Position numbers and translations under genes: made by a program. Below are positions 42,016 through 51,500 of a DNA stretch of 64,000 nt, one piece after another; the stretch's first letter is position 1, and every line of letters begins with the position of its first letter. Location of the stretch: contig CAYVTA010000001.1 of the NCBI GenBank assembly GCA_964454355.1, positions 19,860-83,859 on the forward strand. Reading direction: 5' to 3'. This stretch comes from UBA1081 sp964454355 (GTDB lineage Bacteria; Bacillota; Clostridia; Oscillospirales; Acutalibacteraceae). Under the pieces are notes generated by a model. The model saw nothing but the letters and a program-made list of their open reading frames with translations. It had not been told where the DNA came from and did not search any database.

Positions 42016-42039
42016 CATCTGTTCAATAATGAACAGATG
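42016..42039. promoter_or_regulatory. Palindromic operator between ftsH and tetR
   Basis: Perfect inverted repeat CATCTGTTCA (42016-42025), four bases, TGAACAGATG (42030-42039), just downstream of the ftsH -10 and just upstream of the tetR -35. A half-site CTGTTCAATAA is repeated at 42137-42147 in the tetR leader. This size and symmetry fit TetR-family binding and autoregulation. Confidence 0.7.
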
Positions 42040-42069
42040 TTGACATTTTACTTATATTATGATACAATA
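42040..42069 (+). promoter_or_regulatory. Promoter for tetR
   Basis: TTGACA (42040-42045) directly after the operator, 18 bp, TACAAT (42064-42069). Confidence 0.6.
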
Positions 42070-42073
42070 TAAA
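42045..42073 (-). promoter_or_regulatory. Promoter for ftsH
   Basis: On the minus strand TTTATA, 17 bp, TAAAAT, followed at once by the palindrome, which would cover the start site. It overlaps the tetR promoter face to face. Confidence 0.45.
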
Positions 42074-42169
42074 AAATTAATTGTCAATATGCAAATTATT
42101 GTTTTTGTGGCTATTTATCAACAAATCAGTAATAAACTGTTCAATAAAAGACGATTGGAGCGTAAAAAG

Positions 42170-42787
42170 ATGGGAAAAGCCGAGTACAGAAATTCCGTAC
42201 GATCTCGCAGGCTCATTTGTAATGCACTGTTGGAGCTTATGAATGAAAAACCGCTGGAAAAAATTACGGTCACAGATATCGTAAACCGTGCGGATGTAAA
42301 CCGTGGCACATTTTACCTGCATTATGAAAGTGTCAGTGATGTTATCAATGAATTACAGGAAACATTGCTTGCACAATTTGATCAGTATTTTGTAGATAAG
42401 AATATTTCTTTTAATATAGACAACATTATGATCCATACTGCAGAATGGCTGAAATATATTTACGATCAGAATCAGACCAAATATGTGCCGCTCATTTTTA
42501 ATAATCAGCTCAACTTTGCTTATAAGGTCAGCAAAAGCTTTCAACTGCGGCTTCTGTCAGCCAAGGATGCTCCCAAAGACGAAAACGGCAAAAAAGAACT
42601 AATCGTCAGAGCCAATCTTTTAATTCACGGTGTAATTGGTGTTTTCAATGCATCTACAAACGGAATTCTGGATGTGTCACCAGAGCAACTGGTTAGCAGT
42701 GTGGATCATCTTGTAAACGATTTAAAGGAGCTGCAAACTCGGAAAAATGAACAAACATATCCACAGAACACAGGATACAGACTGTGA
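42170..42787 (+). CDS. TetR-family transcriptional regulator
   Basis: The N-terminal DNA-binding helices are clear: LLELMNEKPLEKITVTDIVNRADVNRGTFYLHYESVSDV (about 19-57) is the TetR helix-turn-helix. The C-terminal part is an all-helical ligand domain with no recognisable specificity. The open frame goes back to 42059, but that start is inside the promoter; the ATG at 42170 has TTGGAG upstream and gives 205 residues, a normal size. It is transcribed away from ftsH and probably represses both genes through the palindrome at 42016. The inducing signal is unknown. Confidence 0.88.
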   Translation: MGKAEYRNSVRSRRLICNALLELMNEKPLEKITVTDIVNRADVNRGTFYLHYESVSDVINELQETLLAQFDQYFVDKNISFNIDNIMIHTAEWLKYIYDQNQTKYVPLIFNNQLNFAYKVSKSFQLRLLSAKDAPKDENGKKELIVRANLLIHGVIGVFNASTNGILDVSPEQLVSSVDHLVNDLKELQTRKNEQTYPQNTGYRL

Positions 42788-42813
42788 CATAAGTTAAAAC
42801 TGTATGGGCATAC

Positions 42814-42856
42814 TTCCCGACACTTTAATAGTCTTTAGTGTTGGGAATGTTTTTTC
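42814..42856 (+). terminator. Terminator after tetR
   Basis: TTCCCGACACT (42814-42824) pairs with AGTGTTGGGAA (42837-42847), followed by TGTTTTTT. Confidence 0.8.
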
Positions 42857-42880
42857 ACACTAAAATTATACCAAACATTT

Positions 42881-42920
42881 AGAGCCAAGTGCAGTCTTTT
42901 CTGCACTTGGCTCTATCTTA
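42881..42920 (-). terminator. Terminator hairpin between tetR and formimidoyltransferase
   Basis: A perfect 14-bp stem, AGAGCCAAGTGCAG (42881-42894) with CTGCACTTGGCTCT (42901-42914). A T-rich run follows on the plus strand and a weaker one on the minus strand, so it likely ends transcripts from the minus-strand operon as well. Confidence 0.6.
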
Positions 42921-43018
42921 TTTTTTAGGGACTTAATAATATTGTTGTTTTTACAGCTCCTTTTCCAAAGGCAAATTATACTGTTTTATTGAACCGAATC
43001 CTCACAGCATCTTTTCTG

Positions 43019-43915
43019 TTACAACAAATGATTCTCAAAAACCTGATTTTCATAATCAAAATCACGGATTTTAAGGTAATATTCAGCTGAATCTATAAGT
43101 GCTTTCATAGGTGACAAGCCTATAAGCTCCGTTGCTGTTACGGTCACGCCGTATTTTGCCGCTTCTTCTTTAACCTTTTCAACAACAGCATAAAGAGGTG
43201 TTACGTTAAAATCGGTCATATTAAGTGATACTTGAGCAGTATTTCTTTCATGCAGCATAAGTCCCAATGCCTTAACGCACTTAAAGCCGCCGCTTGATTC
43301 TCTGACTGTTTTTGCAATCGCCTTTGCAATGTTCACATCGTCTGTTGAAAGTTCAATGTTATAAGCGATAAGAAATTCCCTTGCACCGACAATAGTTATA
43401 CCAGCCGTTGGGTGATACCCCGTACCAAAATCGGGCTTCCACTCCGGAAGACTTGTTTTTTCTGAAAGCGACTCAAACTGACCTCGTCTTACATCTGCAA
43501 GATTGCATCTGTGCGGAGCTGATGCGGCATTTTCATAAAGATAAACAGGAACTCCCGCCTCTTCATAAATGCGTTTGCCGGTTTTTTTTGCAATTTCAAC
43601 AACTTCTGTCATTTCAATGCTTTTAATCGGAATGAAAGGACATACATCAACTGCACCCATTCGTGGATGCTCACCCGAGTGAGCTGTAAGGTCAATAAGC
43701 TCCGCTGCCGTTTTGCAAAGTCGAACAGCAGCTTCTTCAACCCCCTCAGGCGAACCGATAAAGGTTATTACCGACCTGTTATGGTCATAATCGGATGTAA
43801 AATTAAGAACTTTTACACCTTCAACACCGGCTACTGCATTAACACACGCCGCCACAACTTCAGGTCTTCTGCCCTCGCTTATATTCGGTACACATTCAAC
43901 TGTTTTATTTTTCAT
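43019..43915 (-). CDS. ftcD: Glutamate formimidoyltransferase
   Basis: The enzyme transfers the formimino group of N-formimino-glutamate to tetrahydrofolate, the last step of histidine degradation. The family start VECVPNISEGRRPEVV is clear, with SGEHPRMGAVDVCPFIP (about 81-97) and NMTDFNVTPLYAV near 212. At 298 residues it is the single-domain bacterial form without the cyclodeaminase part. No Shine-Dalgarno is seen; it begins one base after the DUF2207 gene stop, so translation is coupled. No hut gene is adjacent, so it is the lone folate-linked gene at the end of the glycan operon. Confidence 0.88.
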   Translation of the reverse strand: MKNKTVECVPNISEGRRPEVVAACVNAVAGVEGVKVLNFTSDYDHNRSVITFIGSPEGVEEAAVRLCKTAAELIDLTAHSGEHPRMGAVDVCPFIPIKSIEMTEVVEIAKKTGKRIYEEAGVPVYLYENAASAPHRCNLADVRRGQFESLSEKTSLPEWKPDFGTGYHPTAGITIVGAREFLIAYNIELSTDDVNIAKAIAKTVRESSGGFKCVKALGLMLHERNTAQVSLNMTDFNVTPLYAVVEKVKEEAAKYGVTVTATELIGLSPMKALIDSAEYYLKIRDFDYENQVFENHLL

Positions 43916-43916
43916 A

Positions 43917-45419
43917 TTACTTTGATTTCACAAACACATCATACATTGCACCAACGGCATCAGCTAATGCAGATTCAATATCACTGCCGGATGCATCAAA
44001 AATATTTGCACCGGAGAACATTATTGCAAATATATCCGCATCAGAAGTTTTAGAACCGTTAAAAACGGCACAAAGGCTCTGTTTGAAAGATGTTTTATTT
44101 TTATTCTTATTCTTTTTAATTGATGATTTTAAAAGATAACTATCCTCATATATTTTGCAGTTTGCTTCATCCTTAAAGAATTTTGAATCAATTTCAGGAA
44201 CAAGCGAATAGAATGTGCTCAGATAGTTTGCTATTGAATCATAGTTCGTCATACATTCATTTTCAACCTTTTTGCCGAAATCAGAACCTATAACATATCT
44301 GTTGAGCTTTTTATCACTGAAAGTTTTAAGGAAGTTGAGTACGCTCATAATATATGCTTCTTCTTCGGATTTTGGCGTTCCTACCTGGAGCTCATTACCG
44401 TTTTTGATAATATATCCTTTTTCGATACACTCCAGCATTGCCATAGCGAAAAGTGAAGGAACTTTTTTAGATGTAGCTTTAGGATTAATTCTCGAATAAG
44501 GATTAAGCATTTTATAAGCTTTACACGCTGTTGTGCCTTCGGGAAGAGCAGAAATATCAGTCTGTTCAACTTTCTTCTTAGCCTTGCTTTCAACAGCAAA
44601 TCTTCTAAGCTTCTCATAGAAAAGAGTGAGCAGTACAACAGCAATCGCTGCAACGACAGCAATAACGATGTAAATTACTTTAAGAAGAGCCTGTCCGAAG
44701 TTTTTAAGAGAATTTTTAAAAGCTGAATAAGAAGCGAGTGCAGACGTATCAAATTCGTCGGCAGGAACGGAAATATCAACGTCAAAAGTGCTGTATACTC
44801 TGCCCGGATTAAACTGTGCACTGTTTTCATTTATAAGTGCATCTTCCACTTCACCGTTAACGGTGATATTCTCACTTGCAATGCCTTCCGGAACATATAC
44901 GGATGCAGTTACATTGTTGCAGGTATATCGGAATGTATTGCCGATAAGAACATAAGCAAAGCGGACATCATTGCTCTGTTTTTTAACAGCACCGATGACG
45001 GTATAGGAAATTATGTATTCCTTTGTTGTTACTGCGGAAGGAGAAGTGATAACAATATTAAAGCTTTTTCCGTCAGAGGATGTTCCGCATTTAAAATAAT
45101 CCACCGCTGTTGAATCCTCTGAAATTTGAGTGCCGCCTACTTTTACGGACACGTTTGTTATTTCATCAAACTTCTGAAGATCTGTAAGACCGTTTGAGTT
45201 TGCATTGTCATAAACATCAATCCAGCGTGTAAAACCTTCACCTGTACCTGTATATTCAATATTCCATGTTTCTGTAACATCAACTGTACCGTCAGTATTG
45301 ATATACATATCAAAATGAACGGAAGCCACTGCCTCGGCAGAAGAAGCGGATACATTAATACAAATACATGACACAGCAAGCAGGATGCACACAAGAATGC
45401 CTGAAATTACTTTTTTCAT
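43917..45419 (-). CDS. DUF2207-type membrane protein
   Basis: A signal peptide (about 1-26) leads to an extracellular beta-rich domain (about 30-230) with the family block TVDVTETWNIEY and VTTKEYIISYTVIGAV. One membrane helix (about 240-265) follows, then a cytoplasmic part of about 220 residues with a helical KKKVEQTDISALPEGTTACKAYKML segment. This is the DUF2207 layout; function unknown, often near cell-envelope genes. The TTG at 45425 is a longer start, but the ATG at 45419 has AAAGGGA upstream. It is in one operon with the zinc-ribbon protein before it (7-bp overlap/gap) and ftcD after it. Confidence 0.75.
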   Translation of the reverse strand: MKKVISGILVCILLAVSCICINVSASSAEAVASVHFDMYINTDGTVDVTETWNIEYTGTGEGFTRWIDVYDNANSNGLTDLQKFDEITNVSVKVGGTQISEDSTAVDYFKCGTSSDGKSFNIVITSPSAVTTKEYIISYTVIGAVKKQSNDVRFAYVLIGNTFRYTCNNVTASVYVPEGIASENITVNGEVEDALINENSAQFNPGRVYSTFDVDISVPADEFDTSALASYSAFKNSLKNFGQALLKVIYIVIAVVAAIAVVLLTLFYEKLRRFAVESKAKKKVEQTDISALPEGTTACKAYKMLNPYSRINPKATSKKVPSLFAMAMLECIEKGYIIKNGNELQVGTPKSEEEAYIMSVLNFLKTFSDKKLNRYVIGSDFGKKVENECMTNYDSIANYLSTFYSLVPEIDSKFFKDEANCKIYEDSYLLKSSIKKNKNKNKTSFKQSLCAVFNGSKTSDADIFAIMFSGANIFDASGSDIESALADAVGAMYDVFVKSK

Positions 45420-45425
45420 AAACAA

Positions 45426-45929
45426 TCATTCCCTTTCTTTAGTGTTGTGAAGCTCGAAATAATACACACTGGTTTCGTCTATACCCTGATTTTTTATTAT
45501 CATTGCTGCATATTCAACATCAGCCAAACGAGCAAGAGACCGTGATATCTCACTGTTATACAAATCAGACTTAAGAAAAGAGTTTCTATGATAAATTCTA
45601 ACCAGTTCATATATCGTATAGAGTACTACAGCGATGCCCACAAGACAAACACCCAGTAAAAACTCTTTCTTAACAAGAATTATAAACAGAAAAACAGCAT
45701 AAAGCAAAATCAAACCGATACGGATGTTACCGTAAAGAGATGCAAAACGAATACCGAAGTACCTGTTTCCGCTGATAAGTGCAGGCTCAAGTATTGAACT
45801 TCTGTAAGACTTTTTTTTGCACTCCGGACATTGCAGCATCGGGTCACCGACCTTTCTTCCATCCTTGGCAGTGCGGTCATAATACTCACAGGAGCAATAA
45901 GGGCACCTATAAATTTTATAATCCTTCAT
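45426..45929 (-). CDS. Zinc-ribbon membrane protein (167 aa)
   Basis: An N-terminal zinc ribbon (CPYC at 9-12, CPEC at 34-37) is followed by two hydrophobic helices (about 68-88 and 92-112), which suggest a membrane protein with both ends in the cytoplasm, and a C-terminal soluble part ending in IIKNQGIDETSVYYFELHNTKERE. I do not recognise the family. GAGGAAT precedes the ATG. It sits 14 bp after the GNAT-GH78 gene and directly before the DUF2207 protein; the pair could form a membrane complex, but this is inferred from position only. Confidence 0.65.
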   Translation of the reverse strand: MKDYKIYRCPYCSCEYYDRTAKDGRKVGDPMLQCPECKKKSYRSSILEPALISGNRYFGIRFASLYGNIRIGLILLYAVFLFIILVKKEFLLGVCLVGIAVVLYTIYELVRIYHRNSFLKSDLYNSEISRSLARLADVEYAAMIIKNQGIDETSVYYFELHNTKERE

Positions 45930-45943
45930 TTTAATTCCTCATT

Positions 45944-48499
45944 TTAATCACAAATTGTTATTCTGTCGTCAGCGGAATACCTGACACATCTTACCCCGTC
46001 AGCATAACTTACGGACACACTGATTTTTCCGTTTTTCGTTATTACAGAACCGGAAATGTCACCGCTTTCAGGAATGTATGCAGGCTCGATTTTGACCTTT
46101 TCAAATCCGGTACTGTCCTCGCATTGTTTAATGCCGAGAATATAGGTAAAAATATACTCCGAAACGGCACCAAACATAGGATGAGAAAGGGAATCGCATC
46201 CATCCCAGTTTTCCCAAAGAGTTGTTGCACCGTGATTTTTCATATAGCCAAAAGATATTTCTGATTCATTGGTAAGCATCTGCCAAGCAAGAGATCCGTA
46301 ACCCTTTTCAAAAAGAACTCTTGTTACGATATCCGTACCGAAAATACCGGTATCAAGATGCCCCAAATCGGTGTAGTGTTTAACAAGATTCTCCTCGGTA
46401 CGCTCATCTCCTAATCCCAAATCAAGGGCAAAGGCATCTGCACCCTGTATACCGTCGCAAAATGAGCCTGTTTTCTCATTATAGAATTTTGCCGTAAATG
46501 CCGCTGCAATCTCACAGAACATTTCACTGAGCTTCTCTGAATCTTCGTTCTTTCCCAGCACTTCAGCACTCTTAGCGGTATAATCAATACACTTAAGATA
46601 AAAATAAGTGTTGACAAACTCATTTGGAATAAGAATGTTGTTACCCAATGTACACCAATCACCAAGGCACCAACCGTCTTTTTCCTCACGAACAACAATA
46701 TTATCATCACATCTTGACTGCATATAGTCAAGATATTTTTTCATTCTGACGTAATACTTATCAAGAACGGAAATATCACCGAATTTTTTATAAAATGTCC
46801 AAGGAACGATTACCATCGCACCGCCCCAACCTCCGGGACCTCCGCCTCCGCCGTAAAAGGGAGCTGTATGTTGAACATGACCGTTATATATATCCTGACA
46901 GTCTGCAATATCATCCATCCATTTTCTGTACATGACTTCGGAATCAAAAATTGTCATTCCCGCACCGCAGCAAAGCTGACCGTCTCCCGTATAACCCAGA
47001 CGCTCACGGTGAGGACAGTCCGAAGGAATCATTGCATGAATATTGCAGTTCTGTGTCTGACAATAAGCTTTAAAAAACCAGTCAAGAATTTCATTCTCTG
47101 TTTTCAACTGAGCAACAACCGGCACAGGAGAATAAACAACATCAAATCTTACAAGAGATGCTTTTCCTTCAACTCTTATATATCTTCCCGCTCTCCATGT
47201 AAATACAGGCTTGAACTGACGCATATTTTCGCCGCATATATAAACATCCTGCTGCAAACGGAATTCGCCACCTGTATGACGAAGAAGAAAATCGCCGTTT
47301 TCATCAATTTTTTCCGCAAATGTTATTCTTGCTTCATCACCGGGAACAGCATCATCATCAAAACATACTACCCAAAGTCCCGAAACGTCGGTACAAAGGT
47401 CATAAAGCTTACCTTTTTCATCTTCTGAAAGGAGCTTCGGTTCAATGCTGTAGGCAAACCTGTCGCCGCTGAAATTCTGACGGCACATGACTACCGCTTC
47501 AGAATCGGTTTCGGTCATATTTGTCCAATCACTGTCATCATAATTAACAGCAAACACTGCTTCATCATATTCTCTGCCGTCAATAGTCTCATTATTATAA
47601 ATATTTGTAGTCTTAATATAGCTGTTTTTGCAAAGAGCAGTGGAATCAGAATTAATTTCTTTCACTGTTCCGTCACTCATTGTAATAATCAGCTTAAAGA
47701 TGACCTTTTTGTTGCCCCATCTGGGCATTCCTTCGCCGCCTCCGGTAGTATATGTACCGTACCAACCGTTTCCGACATGAAGCGAAAGAACATTTTTTCC
47801 GTCATTAAGTATATCAGTCACGTCATATTCAAGATAATATCTTCTTTGAGTCATTGTATCGTAAATAGGATACAATGCACCGGATAAATCTCGTTTTGCA
47901 TAGTTTGTCCATGCAGGAATGTACATTTCATCAGTAAGCTTCTTACCGTTGAAATAAGGCTCAACAAATCCAAGAACATTGAGTCTGACAACAGCAGAAA
48001 CTGCATTTTTGCATTCAAAGGTTTTTCTTACATAAAATGCATCAGCAGAATTATCTGCTTCCAAATATAAACAACCGTCAAATTCAAATGATATCACCAT
48101 AGGAATATTTTTGCGGTTTTCATCGCTAAATTCACATCCGCAAACCGCAAAGCCGCATTTTTCATAGAAAGGAACCGCATAACTCTGAGCATTTACGGTT
48201 ACTTTTTCTGCTCCTCTTTCTCTGCAATGTGCAACAAGAGAAGAAACAAGTGCTCTGCCCATTCCTCTGCCCCGCATTTTCTCGGAAAAAGTGATATTAT
48301 CAATATGATAAACATTTTCTGCCTCTTTATAGAACCTGCCGCAACCAATAACCTCGCCGTTTTCTCTGACGGCAAGGTATTCTGCAGTTTCATCATGTTC
48401 ATCAAATAATTTACTTTCGGGATAACCCTGTTCTTCGGCAAAAACCGACAATCTCAAATTTCTGACTTCATTTGCGTCTGTAAGCACTGTTTCAGCCAT
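45944..48499 (-). CDS. GNAT acetyltransferase fused to a GH78 alpha-L-rhamnosidase
   Basis: Residues 1 to about 137 form a complete GNAT domain: HIDNITFSEKMRGRGMGRALV with the acetyl-CoA loop at 76-84 and VPFYEKCGFAVCG at 109-121. Residues from about 145 on are a GH78 alpha-L-rhamnosidase: GNGWYGTYTTGGG, then the catalytic region DCPHRERLGYTGDGQ (494-508), and LWENWDG with E763 as the likely general base. There is no stop, frameshift or second ribosome site between the parts, and no signal peptide, so rhamnoside cleavage is cytoplasmic. Plain GH78 enzymes lack such a domain. It begins 6 bp after the beta-galactosidase gene with GGAGTG inside that gene's end. Rhamnosides and galactosides would be hydrolysed together. 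Confidence 0.85.
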   Translation of the reverse strand: MAETVLTDANEVRNLRLSVFAEEQGYPESKLFDEHDETAEYLAVRENGEVIGCGRFYKEAENVYHIDNITFSEKMRGRGMGRALVSSLVAHCRERGAEKVTVNAQSYAVPFYEKCGFAVCGCEFSDENRKNIPMVISFEFDGCLYLEADNSADAFYVRKTFECKNAVSAVVRLNVLGFVEPYFNGKKLTDEMYIPAWTNYAKRDLSGALYPIYDTMTQRRYYLEYDVTDILNDGKNVLSLHVGNGWYGTYTTGGGEGMPRWGNKKVIFKLIITMSDGTVKEINSDSTALCKNSYIKTTNIYNNETIDGREYDEAVFAVNYDDSDWTNMTETDSEAVVMCRQNFSGDRFAYSIEPKLLSEDEKGKLYDLCTDVSGLWVVCFDDDAVPGDEARITFAEKIDENGDFLLRHTGGEFRLQQDVYICGENMRQFKPVFTWRAGRYIRVEGKASLVRFDVVYSPVPVVAQLKTENEILDWFFKAYCQTQNCNIHAMIPSDCPHRERLGYTGDGQLCCGAGMTIFDSEVMYRKWMDDIADCQDIYNGHVQHTAPFYGGGGGPGGWGGAMVIVPWTFYKKFGDISVLDKYYVRMKKYLDYMQSRCDDNIVVREEKDGWCLGDWCTLGNNILIPNEFVNTYFYLKCIDYTAKSAEVLGKNEDSEKLSEMFCEIAAAFTAKFYNEKTGSFCDGIQGADAFALDLGLGDERTEENLVKHYTDLGHLDTGIFGTDIVTRVLFEKGYGSLAWQMLTNESEISFGYMKNHGATTLWENWDGCDSLSHPMFGAVSEYIFTYILGIKQCEDSTGFEKVKIEPAYIPESGDISGSVITKNGKISVSVSYADGVRCVRYSADDRITICD

Positions 48500-48505
48500 T
48501 GAAAA

Positions 48506-51500
48506 TCACTCCGTTACAACGGTAAATTCATAAATAAGCATACTCTCTTCATCAATTTTGTATTTATCGAGAGTCTTGGGACCACAGCTACCCGTACCTG
48601 TACCTCTCACATAGCCGTCAACAGTAAGAATTGTGGAATCTGCTCTTTCCAATTCTTCCTGATGCTTTGCGTTGATAAGAGCCTGCTGTGTATAATCGTG
48701 AATATTGAAAGCAAAATGCTCTTCTGCATGAACATAGAAGGAGTGCCCCAAGTCATCATAAACACGCAGCCATTTAACATCACAATGTTCACCGTTATCC
48801 TGCGGATAAATATAGGGCTCATTCATATTCTTTACTCTTGCCTTGTAAAGTCCCATGGGAGACTGAATCTTAAAGTCTGGCATATTTTCCCATGGACCTC
48901 TTCCGTAATACTGCACCTTTCTGAATTCGGGAGCCAGTTCAACTGTCATTCCAAATCTGGGCAGTTCAACGGTTTTATCAATAACTTTGTTAAGCACTGC
49001 TCTGACTTTCATATCGCCATTGGGAGCAATCATATAATCAACAATACATTCAAATAAATCTTTCTTGCCGCCCTTGATACAGTAAACAGCCATCACCGAT
49101 GCACAGCTTCCGTCAAGACATACGTCAAAGGCATCGGAAACGAGCGTTACATTGTCGAGCTTAAGCTCACTCCAAAGCTCCGTAACAGGTCTGTCATTAT
49201 CAAGGGGAACCCTGTACACATTAGGGATAAATCCCTTTGTGCCGCAGGCAGGTGTCTGATTAATAAACTCAGTGCCGTTCTTTTTGAAGGATACCAAATT
49301 ACCGTTCTCAGAATTGAACACTGCCGCACCGTCAAGGAAGCTGACTTTTACGGTTGAGCCATCTGTCTCAACTGCAATTTTTCCTCTTGTATTAAGCTCA
49401 TAAGAGACAGAAACATCATTAAGAATAATCTGTTCTCTTGATACTTCATTCTCTGCATCAAAACAGATAAAAGATATTGCATAATCATCAGATGTATCAA
49501 TATTTCTGAAAGGAACATCGATTTCAATTGTATCTTCGGGAGCAATATCGAGAGCAATTACACCGTTGTCGCACTCAACACCATTGCGTTCAAGAACCCA
49601 TTTTACGGTAAGATAAGAGGCATTTCTGAATCTGTTTGTGTTTGTAAATGCGAATGTTTTGTTTTCAACATGAGAAGCAATGATCGGACGGTAAACCTCC
49701 TTCATCTGCTTTGCACCCGTGTGAAGAGTTCTGTCGGGATAAAGAAGACCGTCTACACAGAAGTTGCCGTCATGACGCTTCTCCTTATGATCACCGCCGT
49801 AAGTATATTTAAAGGGGTATTTCGTATCACCCTCTTCATGATAAACAGCATGATCGACCCATTCCCAGATGCAGCCGCCCATAAGGTTGTCGTGCTTATA
49901 GAACAGATCCCAATATTCCTCCATTGCACCGGGTCCCACACCCATTGCATGAGCATATTCACAAAGGAAGAAAGGTTTTTCAAGATAGTGTTTCATCACA
50001 GACTTGACACTGCCGATACGTCTGCCTTCATATTTACCTTCGCCCTTATAGCTGCCTTCACCTATTTGCTTTACATTATCCTGATGTGTATACATTTCAG
50101 AAACGACATCATAAGCCACTCTCTTTGTTCTTACAACACCTTCATAATGAACGGGAAGCGGTGTACCTTGATCTTTCAGATAGGCATAGCACTTGTCCTG
50201 ACATCTGTAACCGCCTGCTTCATTACCCAATGACCACATTGTAACGGAAGTATGATTTCTGTCACGCTTGTACATTCGCATAACTCTGTCAACATAGTGA
50301 TGCTGCCATTTGAGATTATTGCTTATACCGTTGCTATCTCCGTCGCATACTTCCCAAGCTCCGTGAGTCTCAATATCAGCCTCATCAATAACATAAAGAC
50401 CGTAAATATCACAAAGTGTAATAAAGAAAGGGTCAGGAGGATAATGAGATGTTCTGACTGCATTAACGTTGAGCTCCTTCATCAGCTTTACATCTTTTTC
50501 AAGGTCTTCATGACTCATTGCATAGCCTGTTACAGGATGTGAATCATGATGATTTACGCCCTTAAATTTTATTTTCTTATCGTTAAAATAGAACACATTT
50601 CCTTTGATTTCAACTGTTTTAAAGCCTGTATAACTGCGAAGAGTCATAATTTCATCACCATTTCGGTAAAGAGTGATGAATAGAGAATAAACCGTAGGAA
50701 TTTCAGCATTCCATTCAGTAACATCGAGACTGTTAAAGTCAAAGCTCATTTTCTGAGAAGCCTTTTTCTCCTCGGACACGATTACATTTTCACCGTCACA
50801 AAGCGTAACCTTTACAGTACAGCCCTCGCCGTATGCAGGAACTTCAACAGCACAGTTCATATCATACTTATCACCGTTTTTAACAGATGAAACAGCATAA
50901 TCATAAATATAGGATTTATCATACGAAGAAAGAAGCACATCTCTGAATATACCGGTTTCACGGAACATATCCTGACATTCAAGGAAAGTACCGTTACACC
51001 ATCTGTACATCAAAACAACAAGCTCATTTTCACCTTGTATGATTTTTTCGGTAATATCAAACTCGGCTGTATTGTGAGAGCCTTCTGAATAACCCATGTA
51101 ATTGCCGTTAATATAAACCTCAATATTATTAGCCGCACCAAGGAAAGTGAGGATATATTTTTTCGACATATCGTCAATGCTGAATTTTTTTCTGTAAATA
51201 CCGGCAGTCATATCATCAGGAAGTGCAGGCGGAGTTGTTTGAAATTCATAAGGACAATTAAGATATACAGGCTCCATGTAACCTGTTCTCTGCCATGTTG
51301 AAGGAACGGTTACATTATCAAACTTAACAAGAGCAGTATCAAGCATATCCGGCACTTTATCGCAATGGCGGAAAAATTTAAAATCCCATTCACCGGAAAG
51401 ACACATTACCATGTCTGAAGCATATCTTTCACGTCTTACATCAATATCTTTTGCCTTATCAAAAGTTGAAAACGGAATAAAATAAGCTCTGGGTTCAAGA

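Noticed and set aside
42881..42914. Perfect 14-bp inverted repeat considered as a mobile-element end or att site
   Set aside because: Short loop and T-run fit an ordinary terminator between convergent genes.
46868..47428. 186-aa plus-strand frame
   Set aside because: Antisense within the GH78 gene, without ribosome site or domain pattern.
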